Shown piece after piece: positions 1 through 7,640 of a DNA stretch of 36,287 nucleotides. The position numbers were made by a program, and so were the translations under genes. The stretch's first letter is position 1. Each line of letters starts with the position of its first letter. Below the pieces are notes generated by a model. The model was not told the DNA's origin. It was given only the letters and a program-made list of their open reading frames with translations, and made no database searches. Source of the DNA: Segetibacter sp. (GTDB lineage Bacteria; Bacteroidota; Bacteroidia; Chitinophagales; Chitinophagaceae); contig JAQBNO010000186.1 in NCBI GenBank assembly GCA_028288485.1, positions 1-36,287 of the forward strand. The letters run 5' to 3'.

Positions 1-2
1 TA

Positions 3-2078
3 TTTTTTCACATTGATGAAAAAAACAATTCTGTTGACCTTACCGATATGGGTATTCAAATGATTACGAAAGGTGGTGAAGATCCCAACTTCTTTATTCT
101 TCCCGATATTAGCGTTCAGCTTAATGCAATTGATACCGATCCGGCTTTAACTCCCGATGAAAAATTGCACCAGAAAGAGGCTATTTTAAACGAATATTCT
201 TTAAAGGCCGATCGCATTCATACTGTTCAACAACTGCTGAAAGCTTATACGTTATTTGAAAAAGACGTAGAGTACGTAGTAATTGAAGGAGCAGTTAAAA
301 TAGTGGATGAGCAAACAGGCCGTATTATGGAAGGTCGTAGGTACAGTGATGGCTTACACCAGGCAATTGAAGCTAAGGAAAGTGTAAAGATTGAGGCTGC
401 AACACAAACGTATGCAACCGTTACTTTACAAAACTACTTCCGTATGTATCACAAGCTGGCAGGTATGACCGGTACGGCCGAAACAGAAGCATCGGAGTTT
501 TGGGATATCTATAAGCTGGATGTGGTGAATGTTCCTACCAACCTTCCGCTTACGCGTAAAGATGAGCAGGATCTGGTGTTTAAAACAAAAAGAGAAAAAT
601 ACAAGGCTGTAATTGAGGAAATAGAAAAAAATCGCGACGCCGGTCGTCCTTGCCTGGTTGGTACTACTAGTGTAGAGGTGAGTGAATTGCTAAGCCGTAT
701 GCTGAAGCAAAAACAAATTGCGCACAATGTATTAAATGCGAAGCAGCACGCAAGGGAAGCCCAGGTGGTTGCCGAGGCAGGTTTGGCAGGAAACATAACC
801 ATAGCAACAAACATGGCCGGTCGTGGTACCGATATCAAACTGGGGCCCGGGGTTAAAGAAGCTGGTGGTCTTGCAATTTTGGGTACCGAACGCCACGAAA
901 GCCGTCGTGTAGACAGGCAGTTACGCGGTCGTGCAGGTAGGCAGGGAGATCCGGGATCATCTATATTCTTTGTTTCTCTGGAAGATGATTTGATGCGTAT
1001 GTTCGGTAGCGAACGCATTGCCAAGGTGATGGACTTTGCCGGTTATAAAGAAGGTGAGGTTATCCAGCACAGTATGATCACTAAGAGTATAGAAAGAGCC
1101 CAGCGTAAAGTGGAGGAAAACAACTTTGGAATTCGTAAACGCTTGCTCGAGTATGACGATGTGATGAACAAGCAGCGTACAGTTATCTATTCTAAACGTA
1201 GTCACGCGCTATTTGGAGAAAGGCTTGCTTTAGACCTTGATAATGGTTTTTATTCAGTTGCCGAAGGATTAATCAGCGGCTTCAGGGAGCAATCCGACTT
1301 TGAGGGCTTCCGTATGGCAGTGATTGTAAACTTTGGAATTGATACCACAATTACTGAAGAAGAACTTACAAAAACAAATGAGAAGCAACTGGCTGAAAGG
1401 TTGTACCAGGAAGCGATTACCCATTACCAGCATAAGAAAGCGGAAATAGCGCAAAATGCACTTCCTGTCTTTACTAATATCCGTAAAGAGCAAGGCGGTC
1501 ATATAGAAAATGTAGTAGTTCCATTTACCGATGGTCGTCGTGGCATGCAGGTACTTGCCAACCTTGATAAAACAGTTCAAAGCCAGGGTTACGAGTTAAC
1601 ACAGGCGCTTGAGCGCAACGTTGCATTGAGCCTGATCGACGATGCCTGGAAAGAACACCTGAGAGCAATGGACGATTTGAAACAAAGTGTTCAGACCGCC
1701 TCTTACGAACAAAAAGATCCGTTGGTAATTTATAAAATGGAAGCGTTTGGCCTGTTTAAAAAATTAGACGAGCAGGTAAACCGCGATATTGTATCATTCC
1801 TCTGTCATGCGGGTATTCCTATTGAGCAGGAGCAACCTGAAAGGATAATTCACGAAGGAAGGCAGCAGAAGACCGACATGAGCAAAATGAGCATTAATAA
1901 AGAGGATGTGGATGCAAGAGGTGATGACTATGCTGCAAATGAAAATGATTATTTCGACCCTACTCCTACTGCGGTAAAACAACAACCAATTGTTGTAGGA
2001 CCAAAAATCGGAAGAAATGATCCTTGTCCTTGCGGCAGTGGTAAGAAGTTTAAAAATTGTCATGGAAAGGATTTGTAA
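3..2078 (+). CDS. secA: Preprotein translocase ATPase SecA, 5' end outside the window
   Basis: SecA is the cytoplasmic ATPase that pushes preproteins through SecYEG. The frame is open to the left edge (first full codon at base 3), so the first visible ATG at base 48 is internal and the N-terminal Walker A region lies outside. Visible in order: the [20 protein letters not shown] segment, the [20 protein letters not shown] segment, the second nucleotide-binding fold with GTTSVEVSE and [12 protein letters not shown], the arginine-rich [13 protein letters not shown] motif, the helical wing/scaffold region, and a C-terminal SEC-C zinc motif ([14 protein letters not shown]) in the last 25 residues. 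The last 690 or so residues are present and intact. An intrinsic terminator follows 12 bases after the stop, so SecA appears to end its transcription unit. Confidence 0.98.
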   Translation, partial: FFHIDEKNNSVDLTDMGIQMITKGGEDPNFFILPDISVQLNAIDTDPALTPDEKLHQKEAILNEYSLKADRIHTVQQLLKAYTLFEKDVEYVVIEGAVKIVDEQTGRIMEGRRYSDGLHQAIEAKESVKIEAATQTYATVTLQNYFRMYHKLAGMTGTAETEASEFWDIYKLDVVNVPTNLPLTRKDEQDLVFKTKREKYKAVIEEIEKNRDAGRPCLVGTTSVEVSELLSRMLKQKQIAHNVLNAKQHAREAQVVAEAGLAGNITIATNMAGRGTDIKLGPGVKEAGGLAILGTERHESRRVDRQLRGRAGRQGDPGSSIFFVSLEDDLMRMFGSERIAKVMDFAGYKEGEVIQHSMITKSIERAQRKVEENNFGIRKRLLEYDDVMNKQRTVIYSKRSHALFGERLALDLDNGFYSVAEGLISGFREQSDFEGFRMAVIVNFGIDTTITEEELTKTNEKQLAERLYQEAITHYQHKKAEIAQNALPVFTNIRKEQGGHIENVVVPFTDGRRGMQVLANLDKTVQSQGYELTQALERNVALSLIDDAWKEHLRAMDDLKQSVQTASYEQKDPLVIYKMEAFGLFKKLDEQVNRDIVSFLCHAGIPIEQEQPERIIHEGRQQKTDMSKMSINKEDVDARGDDYAANENDYFDPTPTAVKQQPIVVGPKIGRNDPCPCGSGKKFKNCHGKDL

Positions 2079-2090
2079 GAAATAAATTAG

Positions 2091-2120
2091 AAACCGTAGC
2101 ATATGCTGCGGTTTTTTTTG
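2091..2120 (+). terminator. Intrinsic terminator of secA
   Basis: A 10-bp stem (AAACCGTAGC with GCTGCGGTTT, one G-T pair) with a four-base loop ATAT runs straight into eight or more T. It begins 12 bases after the secA stop. Confidence 0.9.
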
Positions 2121-2173
2121 TTACCAGGCTATATTTCTTTGTTGTATCGGTCGTTGCGTCGCACCCTTGTACT
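2121..2173 (+). repeat. Dispersed intergenic repeat, copy 1
   Basis: A GTTACCAGGC left box directly after the secA T-run is followed 31 bases later by the core CGTTGCGTCGCACCCTTG (from 2152) and TACT. The same arrangement recurs at 5119/5149, 18177/18208 and 29778/29808. No coding potential is seen. Confidence 0.7.
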
Positions 2174-2269
2174 CTAACGTTAAAATCGACTTGCATTACC
2201 TAGACTTCGTCAGTAGTCTTTATAGAGTTGATATAAATTTATGATATAAAAAAACTAATTTTGATAGTG

Positions 2270-2532
2270 ATGTCTTCAATACCATAGAATTATATAACCT
2301 CCTCCAGAACAAAGTCGGAGAAAAAGAAGCGCAGGACATTACAGAATATATTTCCGGGCAGGTGGGAGAAAAACTTGCAGAAAAAAAAGACGTTCTTGCA
2401 ACTAAAGAAGATATATACAGGTTACAAGTAGAAATGAAGGAACAGAAAGCAGACATTCTTAAATGGATGATTGTTCTGTTTGCGCCGTTTTATATAGGTA
2501 TGATAGTTTTTTTAATAAAGCAATTTCTATAG
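2270..2532 (+). pseudogene. Broken small coiled-coil protein with C-terminal membrane helix (DUF1640-like)
   Basis: From about 2284 to the stop at 2530-2532 the + strand encodes a typical short Bacteroidota protein: IELYNLLQNKVGEKEA, then a charged coiled-coil stretch containing KKDVLATKEDIYRLQ, then one hydrophobic C-terminal helix (about 20 residues) ending IKQFL. The frame stays open up to a TGA at 2242 but has no ATG, GTG or TTG before the coiled coil. The ATG at 2270 is in another frame and stops after five codons (MSSIP). One indel near 2283 would join it to the rest. A TAATTTTG promoter-like box lies at 2256-2263, just ahead of that ATG. The resemblance to DUF1640-type proteins is by pattern memory. 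The gene is probably dead, though a non-standard start cannot be excluded. Confidence 0.5.
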
Positions 2533-2655
2533 ACTCAATTGCTTCTTCCGCCTGGAACATTAATCAATCATTTTCCTAATAAGTAATAAATAACATTGCG
2601 GGAGGCCATATTATGCCGCATGAGAATCCTCTCATTTCCTAATTCCTAATTCAAT

Positions 2656-3327
2656 ATGCAGCTTAACCATTATATAGATCACACAATCCTTAAACCAACG
2701 ACACTTCTTTCAGACATAGAAAAAGTATGCGCCGAGGCTAAAGAGTATGGGTTTGCAGCAGTTTGCATTCCGCCCCCGTTTATTAAGATATGTAAAGAGA
2801 TTTTACAAGGAACTTCTGTTAAAGTAGCAACGGTAATTGGCTTTCCTTTTGGGTATTCTGCTGTTGAGGCAAAGCTGGCCGAAATATTGTTAGCGATGGT
2901 CGACGGCGTTGACGAATTGGATGTTGTAGTAAATATCATGGCTATAAAAAACAATGACTGGTTGTACGTTTCCAATGAGATTAATCACATAATACCCGTG
3001 GTTAAAAGCAAAGGAAAAACAATTAAGGTCATCATCGAAAGCGGCGTTTTAACGCAAGATGAATTATTAAGATGTTGCGAACTGTATGGAGCAGCAGGCA
3101 TTGATTACTTAAAAACGTCAACAGGGTATGCAGAAAAAGGGGCAACTGTTGAAGCAGTAAGAACGATGCGTAAAAACTTGCCGCCAGGTGTCCAAATAAA
3201 AGCTTCGGGGGGAATTAGAACATACGAATTTGCGAAAGAACTGGTTGATGCAGGAGCAACAAGATTAGGATGCAGTGCAAGTGTAGCCATTGTAAACCAG
3301 CAACCATTAACAGGAACAGGTTATTAA
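2656..3327 (+). CDS. deoC: Deoxyribose-phosphate aldolase
   Basis: Class I aldolase that splits 2-deoxyribose 5-phosphate into glyceraldehyde 3-phosphate and acetaldehyde in deoxynucleoside breakdown; cytoplasmic. The 223 residues match the usual length (about 215-260). Visible catalytic residues are Asp89 in DELDVVVN, the Schiff-base Lys153 in YLKTSTG, and Lys182 in IKASGGIR, which lowers the pKa of Lys153. The N-terminus IDHTILKP is characteristic and fixes the start. The gene is followed 16 bases later by the SPOR protein gene on the same strand, so the two may be co-transcribed, with no obvious functional link. No pyrimidine-nucleoside phosphorylase or other deo gene is in the window. Confidence 0.95.
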   Translation: MQLNHYIDHTILKPTTLLSDIEKVCAEAKEYGFAAVCIPPPFIKICKEILQGTSVKVATVIGFPFGYSAVEAKLAEILLAMVDGVDELDVVVNIMAIKNNDWLYVSNEINHIIPVVKSKGKTIKVIIESGVLTQDELLRCCELYGAAGIDYLKTSTGYAEKGATVEAVRTMRKNLPPGVQIKASGGIRTYEFAKELVDAGATRLGCSASVAIVNQQPLTGTGY

Positions 3328-3343
3328 ATTATTATCAGCCAAC

Positions 3344-3802
3344 ATGAGACTTTTATTTGCAGTTATTACCTTGTTTTCAGTTCCTGGCGCTTTTGCCCAG
3401 GGGCAAAATCCTCGTCCCGACACTTTTGAAACGGTTATCGTACGTAAAGACCCGAGGTTCGATGAACTGGCGGCAAAACAGGCAGAGATCAACAAACGAT
3501 CGCTTAACACTGGTCCACGGCGGGTACAAGGTTTCAGAATCCAGGCCGCTAATACACAAAACAGGGATGATGCGAATGCTGTTAAAGCCGAACTGCTTCG
3601 TCGTTTCCCTGAGGAAAAATCTTACCTGTTATACCAGGCGCCGAACTTCAGGGTCAGGATCGGTAATTTTCTGACACAGAAAGACGCTTTTCGACTTCGT
3701 AAAATGATCACCGCTTTATATCCCGACCGTGGAGTGTACATTGTGCCCGATATTGTTGAATATACGCCTCCGGCAGAAGAAGAGATCGTACCGGAGAAAT
3801 AG
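3344..3802 (+). CDS. Secreted SPOR-domain protein
   Basis: A 152-residue exported protein. Residues 1-19 form a signal peptide (MRLLFAVITLFSVPGAFAQ, cleavage probably after Ala18 of the AFA box). Residues about 60-140 form a SPOR-like fold: GFRIQAANTQNRDDANAVKA, then a spacer, then NFRVRIGNFLTQKDAFRLRK, then GVYIVPDIVEY. SPOR domains bind peptidoglycan stripped of stem peptides and often localise proteins to the division site, so a periplasmic, envelope-linked role is inferred. The link to deoC, 16 bases upstream, is probably only transcriptional. The exact role is unknown. The extra + frame at 3357-3674 is a shadow. Confidence 0.85.
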   Translation: MRLLFAVITLFSVPGAFAQGQNPRPDTFETVIVRKDPRFDELAAKQAEINKRSLNTGPRRVQGFRIQAANTQNRDDANAVKAELLRRFPEEKSYLLYQAPNFRVRIGNFLTQKDAFRLRKMITALYPDRGVYIVPDIVEYTPPAEEEIVPEK

Positions 3803-3811
3803 GTCTTTCCC

Positions 3812-3872
3812 TTATAAGTTGCAAGATGGCAGTTACAAGTTGCCGGTTCGAGGTTATAGTTGCCGGTTTTTA
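3812..3872 (+). repeat. Short degenerate tandem repeat
   Basis: Three imperfect units around AGTTGCCGG: an AGTTGCAAGATGG unit, then AGTTACAAGTTGCCGGTT, then TTATAGTTGCCGGTTTTT, between the SPOR gene and the amidohydrolase. It is not clearly related to the core repeat found elsewhere in the window. No function is assigned. Confidence 0.5.
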
Positions 3873-3916
3873 AGCTACATAAGGTAGGCTAAGTTTTCAG
3901 CTTTCGCTCACACCAT

Positions 3917-3924
3917 TACCTTTG
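3917..3924 (+). promoter_or_regulatory. Bacteroidota -7 box of the M20 gene
   Basis: TACCTTTG matches TAnnTTTG exactly, with a TTTTC run about 18 bases upstream as a weak -33 element. Transcription would begin about five bases after the box, which is at the ATG (3929). The mRNA may therefore be leaderless. Confidence 0.5.
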
Positions 3925-3928
3925 TTGA

Positions 3929-5110
3929 ATGCTACGAGAGAAAATAAGATCGCTTTCAGAACAATATCAGCAGGAGTTTATACAGGCAAGGAGGCATATT
4001 CATACTCATCCCGAATTAAGTTACCAGGAGTTTGAAACTTCGCAATTCATCCAGCAAAAGCTCAACGATTGGAATATCCCTTTTGAAGTAAAGGCAACCA
4101 CTGGTGTTGTTGGCTTAATTGAAGGCAAAAATCCTGCGAGCCGTATAATTGCATTACGGGCCGACATCGATGCGTTACCCATCCACGAAGAAAACGAAGT
4201 GGATTATAAATCTGTAAACGAAGGAGTAATGCATGCATGCGGACATGATGTACATACTACCTGCCTCCTCGGCGCTGCCAAAATTTTACAGGAGTTAAAA
4301 GATGAGTGGGAAGGAACAGTAAAACTTATTTTTCAACCTGGTGAAGAAAAAAATCCCGGCGGTGCAAGCCTGATGATCAAAGATGGCGCTTTAGAAAACC
4401 CAAAACCGCAGGGAATTTTCGGGTTACACGTTCATCCCGGCCTACCCCTTGGAAAACTGAGCTTTCGTAAAGGTCGGGTAATGGCAAGTGCCGATGAAAT
4501 TTACATCACCATAAAAAGCAAAGGCGGCCACGCTGCTGCTCCACATCTTACCGCCGATACCATCCTGATCGCGTCACAGTTAATTGTTAGCCTGCAACAA
4601 ATTATCAGCCGTAACAACGATCCATTTTCACCCTCTGTTTTGTCGATTTGTTCTATCCAGGGCGGTCATACAACCAATGTTATCCCCAGTGAAGTGAAGC
4701 TGAAAGGTACTTTCAGGGCGATGGACGAACAATGGCGACGCAAGGCGCATGGATTAATTAAAAAGCAATCGGAAGAACTTGTACATGCCATGGGTGCAGA
4801 AGCAGATGTGCTTATAGATGTGGGCTACCCTTTTGTTGACAACGATTCGAAATTAACCGAAGTGGCGTGGCAACTGGCCAACGAATACTGGGGTAAAGAA
4901 AATGTAGAGGAAACCGAGATCAGGATGGGTGCAGAGGACTTTGGATACTATACGCATCTTGTTCCCGGCTGCTTCTATCGTTTAGGCGTTCGCAACGAAG
5001 AAAAAGGGATTATTCATAACGTACATACGCCAAAGTTTAATGTTGATGAAGGCGCTATTACCAACGGAATACAAATGATGGCGTGGCTTGGAGCTAAGGC
5101 TGCTGTTTAA
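3929..5110 (+). CDS. M20 family metallo-amidohydrolase (N-acyl amino acid / hippurate hydrolase type)
   Basis: A 393-residue di-metal hydrolase of the AmhX/hippuricase/IAA-amino-acid hydrolase branch, which removes acyl groups from N-acyl amino acids. Metal ligands are visible: Cys104 and His106 in MHACGHDVHT, Glu139-Glu140 in QPGEE, His167/His169 in GLHVHP, and a C-terminal NVHTPKF histidine. The lid (dimerisation) domain lies about residues 180-290 (KGGHAAAPH). There is no signal peptide, so it is probably cytoplasmic. The start at 3929 sits only four bases after a TACCTTTG promoter box. The gene is isolated and converges with the homoserine dehydrogenase gene. The substrate cannot be told from sequence; N-acetyl-diaminopimelate deacetylase is a family alternative. 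Confidence 0.9.
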   Translation: MLREKIRSLSEQYQQEFIQARRHIHTHPELSYQEFETSQFIQQKLNDWNIPFEVKATTGVVGLIEGKNPASRIIALRADIDALPIHEENEVDYKSVNEGVMHACGHDVHTTCLLGAAKILQELKDEWEGTVKLIFQPGEEKNPGGASLMIKDGALENPKPQGIFGLHVHPGLPLGKLSFRKGRVMASADEIYITIKSKGGHAAAPHLTADTILIASQLIVSLQQIISRNNDPFSPSVLSICSIQGGHTTNVIPSEVKLKGTFRAMDEQWRRKAHGLIKKQSEELVHAMGAEADVLIDVGYPFVDNDSKLTEVAWQLANEYWGKENVEETEIRMGAEDFGYYTHLVPGCFYRLGVRNEEKGIIHNVHTPKFNVDEGAITNGIQMMAWLGAKAAV

Positions 5111-5111
5111 T

Positions 5112-5165
5112 TTTTTTGGTTACCGGCATTTATATTTTATGGCGTCATCGTTGTGTCACTCACTT
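5112..5165 (+). repeat. Dispersed intergenic repeat, copy 2
   Basis: A T-run, then GGTTACCGGC at 5118-5127, then 30 bases to the core CGTTGTGTCACTCACTT (5149-5165). It faces an inverted copy at 5279-5300, with a strong hairpin between them. Confidence 0.7.
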
Positions 5166-5193
5166 CAACTTTTTTATCATTGCTTTTCCTGGC

Positions 5194-5248
5194 AAAGAAA
5201 AAGGCTCAAAGACAAGAAAGGGAAAATTTCTTTGTGTCTTTGAGCCTT
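5194..5248 (-). terminator. Terminator between M20 gene and homoserine dehydrogenase gene
   Basis: A 14-bp perfect stem (AAGGCTCAAAGACA at 5201-5214 with its complement at 5235-5248). Read on the - strand it runs into TTTTTCTTT, so it best serves the homoserine dehydrogenase transcript. It lies inside the inverted pair of dispersed repeats. Confidence 0.75.
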
Positions 5249-5278
5249 CGATGAAATATTGCTGAAAAAAGTTCTATC

Positions 5279-5310
5279 AGTACAAGAGTGCGACGCAACG
5301 GAAGCTTAAT
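5279..5310 (-). repeat. Dispersed intergenic repeat, copy 3 (inverted)
   Basis: The complement of the core: AGTACAAGAGTGCGACGCAA at 5279-5298, followed by CGGAAGCTTAATAG. The same right flank recurs at 21059 (CAAAGTCCAATAG), 24850 (CTAAAGTTCAATTA) and, interrupted, at 29643. Confidence 0.7.
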
Positions 5311-5345
5311 AGGTATACAACTTTCTGGTCCAAAAAACCTTCTAA

Positions 5346-6602
5346 CTAAATGATTCCTGCAAGTTCAAGGCTTCTTTTTTTCAATTTAATTACATCAAAA
5401 TCTTCAATAATAGGATCTGAGGCAAGGATTAGAGAAGTCTTATTGTCTTTCCACCAGTTGTTTTGCATTAGCTCCGAAACGTGTAAAACACCCACGAGGT
5501 ATTTTCTTTGCGCTTCTGCGTGCCACTCTTCGATCCATTCGAATTTTTCCTTTGGAATATAGGCCCACTCTTCGAAACTGACGTAAACCTTTATATAAAA
5601 ATCGTTCGTTAACTCATTCGGCTTGTGGTGATATAACTTTTTGTATTCGTATTTATAATCGTATCGCAGAGCCGAAAGATCGCTTAAGACTGCCGAAGCT
5701 GTAGGAAAACTTCCGGCACCTTTTCCATAGAAAAACTGTTTGTCAGCAAAGCCGCTTTCTATTACAACCCCATTATACTGGTATTTTACAAAGGCAAGGG
5801 GATCGTCGTGTTTAATGAATTGAGGTAATACAAAAGCCGCAACCTTGCCATTTTTTAATTTTTTAGCCTGTGCAACCAATTTAATATCCACTTGCTTTTC
5901 TCTGGCAACCATTGCGTCGCTCAACTGTATATTCTGGATACCACTAAATAAAATATTATCAGGATGTTCAACAATACCGTACGCATGATTTAATAAAATG
6001 CTCCACTTGTTAACAGCATCGCAGCCCTCAACATCCAGGGCAGGATTACTTTCAGCAAAGCCGAGTTGCTGCGCCAGCATTAATGCCTGGTTGAAGTCGA
6101 GACGGTCTTCAAACATCTTTGAAAGAATGAAGTTCGTAGAACCGTTTATGATCCCTTTTATGGAATGAAGTAGGTCGTTGTCGTAATATTCCTCCAGGTT
6201 ACGAATAACAGGGATACTTGCACATGCGGCAGCTTCATAAAGAAAGGATAAGCCGGTTTCCTGTTGTAACTGGAGTATTTCGGTTAAATGATCGGCTATC
6301 ATTTTTTTACTTGCGCTTACAACGGCCTTTCCGTTACGTAATGCAGTTGATACAATTTGGAAGGCGGCATCAGGGTCGTCAATTACTTCAACAATTACAT
6401 TTATTTCTTCATCGAAGAGTAACTCTTCCTTGTTTGTTGTAAAAAGTTCTGCAGGTGCATTCCTTTTTTTGCCGGGATGTTTAATACAAACTTTTTTTAT
6501 CCGGGCCTTCAACGAGGGTGTTTGATTTAGAACTTTATATAATCCTTCTCCAACTACTCCAAAACCGAAGATCCCGATCGTAAGACTCTTATGTGCTTCC
6601 AT
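5346..6602 (-). CDS. hom: Homoserine dehydrogenase
   Basis: Reduces aspartate semialdehyde to homoserine, the branch point to threonine and methionine; cytoplasmic. The 418 residues begin with a Rossmann fold, GFGVVG at 13-18. The catalytic domain carries GIINGSTNFILSKM and ESNPALDVEGCDAVNKW. The C-terminal part (about 330-418) is the family's variable region; no clear ACT repeat can be called by eye. The start MEAHKSLTIG places the nucleotide fold at the usual distance. The gene stands alone on its strand behind a SAM-I riboswitch and attenuator, which implies repression when S-adenosylmethionine is high, so this copy is tuned mainly to methionine demand. Aspartate kinase is not fused to it. 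Confidence 0.95.
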   Translation of the reverse strand: MEAHKSLTIGIFGFGVVGEGLYKVLNQTPSLKARIKKVCIKHPGKKRNAPAELFTTNKEELLFDEEINVIVEVIDDPDAAFQIVSTALRNGKAVVSASKKMIADHLTEILQLQQETGLSFLYEAAACASIPVIRNLEEYYDNDLLHSIKGIINGSTNFILSKMFEDRLDFNQALMLAQQLGFAESNPALDVEGCDAVNKWSILLNHAYGIVEHPDNILFSGIQNIQLSDAMVAREKQVDIKLVAQAKKLKNGKVAAFVLPQFIKHDDPLAFVKYQYNGVVIESGFADKQFFYGKGAGSFPTASAVLSDLSALRYDYKYEYKKLYHHKPNELTNDFYIKVYVSFEEWAYIPKEKFEWIEEWHAEAQRKYLVGVLHVSELMQNNWWKDNKTSLILASDPIIEDFDVIKLKKRSLELAGII

Positions 6603-6670
6603 TATTAGTTTTAAGTTTAAATAATTTCTTATAACTACTGTTACACAGGATTAACAAGTAAAGCACTGAC

Positions 6671-6703
6671 AATAAAAAAGCCCACCTTACAGTCAGGTGA
6701 GCT
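6671..6703 (-). terminator. Attenuator terminator of the SAM riboswitch
   Basis: On the - strand AGCTCACCT pairs with AGGTGGGCT (9 bp, one wobble) around a seven-base loop and is followed by six T. It lies between the SAM-I aptamer and the hom start, as expected for transcriptional attenuation. Confidence 0.88.
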
Positions 6704-6750
6704 TATATATTTTCGTGTTTATCGGGCTAAATAAATAAAACTTACTCTGA

Positions 6751-6863
6751 CTTATCTCTCCCGATATCATCGGGATGGAGTTGGCACCTTCTTACAATTG
6801 AGTAATTTGTAAGGGTTGCCAAGGCTTCAAAGGGCCAGCACCCTCTGCCTTTCTTGATAAGAG
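6751..6863 (-). promoter_or_regulatory. SAM-I (S-box) riboswitch aptamer upstream of hom
   Basis: Read on the - strand, the element has P1 strands CTTATC and GATAAG at its two ends, then the hallmark AAGAAAGGCAGAGGG, GCTGGCCC, TTTGAAGCC and TTGGCAACCC segments. P3 is a perfect CTTACAA/TTGTAAG hairpin, GGTGCCAACTCC follows, and P4 is a perfect CCCGAT/ATCGGG hairpin. This matches the SAM-I consensus in order and content. SAM binding stabilises P1 and should let the downstream terminator form, switching hom off. Confidence 0.95.
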
Positions 6864-6881
6864 TTTTTATAAGAACTGGTG

Positions 6882-6913
6882 CAAATGTACTATCAGCAGG
6901 CTTTAATTCCAAA
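6882..6913 (-). promoter_or_regulatory. Promoter of the SAM riboswitch-hom transcript
   Basis: On the - strand TTTG (6913-6910), a 20-base spacer, then TACATTTG (6889-6882) match the Bacteroidota -33/-7 consensus exactly. The predicted start near 6876 lies about 12 bases before the P1 helix of the riboswitch. Confidence 0.8.
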
Positions 6914-7640
6914 GTATTTAAGAAGCAGGAGTGTTAACGAAAATTAAAGAGACAGACGATTCAATAGTTTAAGATGCATTTTTTCTTTTATAAGTACTTT
7001 TATTTCAATTACATAAGAAGTGTTTAACAAACCGTTAACATAGCGAGGAAAATTTTCTACTGTTTTCTTTTACTATAGCCCTTTTTGCTTCTTTTCCATT
7101 GAGAATCAAAATGGTATCAAAATTGAATTTTAATACGGAATATTAAACTAAAAATGGGAATTAATTTGCAAAGAGAACCTAAACTAACGTTAACTTTTAA
7201 TCATCTACACAACTTTTGTTTTACCTGGTACTCCGCTGCTAATTCCTACAGAAAAAATGAACAGGTTTTTGGTCTCTGTAAATTTAATAATTCTGCAACC
7301 AATGATTTACGCCTGCCGTCATTCTCGTTAAAAGAGAAACTTTTTTTGTCCTGTAATTATCTTGCCCTGGCTCGGCAAGTTAAGCGCAAGTTGACATCTG
7401 TTATTTGCGGTAAAAAAAGCCCGAAAACTCCTGCGTTCCAGGTCCAAACCGGGACCTTCCAATATTCCAAATTAAGCTTAGGTGGGTTTGTAATTGCTTT
7501 ATACTCAAACTATAAACATTTCTTTCCCCATAGGTGTAAAAATATATTTGTTCACTTCTCGGAAAAAACTAATTTGTTGTGAAGATTGGAAAATAATACA
7601 GGATTTTACGCATAAATAAATCCTGCAAACAACTACCTAT
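6914..7640. other. Long intergenic region between divergent hom and glycan genes
   Basis: About 730 A+T-rich bases. An open frame at 7154-7582 (142 codons, +) has no recognisable domain, starts far from any promoter box and looks random in composition, so it is not called. TTTG (7583) and TACAGG about 20 bases later (7600) are a weak promoter candidate for the glycosyltransferase at 7641. No RNA gene was recognised. Confidence 0.4.

Noticed and set aside
509-1024. 171-codon open frame on the - strand
   Set aside because: Entirely inside secA, which is clearly coding on the + strand; a shadow frame.
7154-7582. 142-codon open frame on the + strand in the long gap before the GT4 gene
   Set aside because: No domain, odd composition, no promoter or leader in a sensible place; it looks like chance in a long non-coding stretch.
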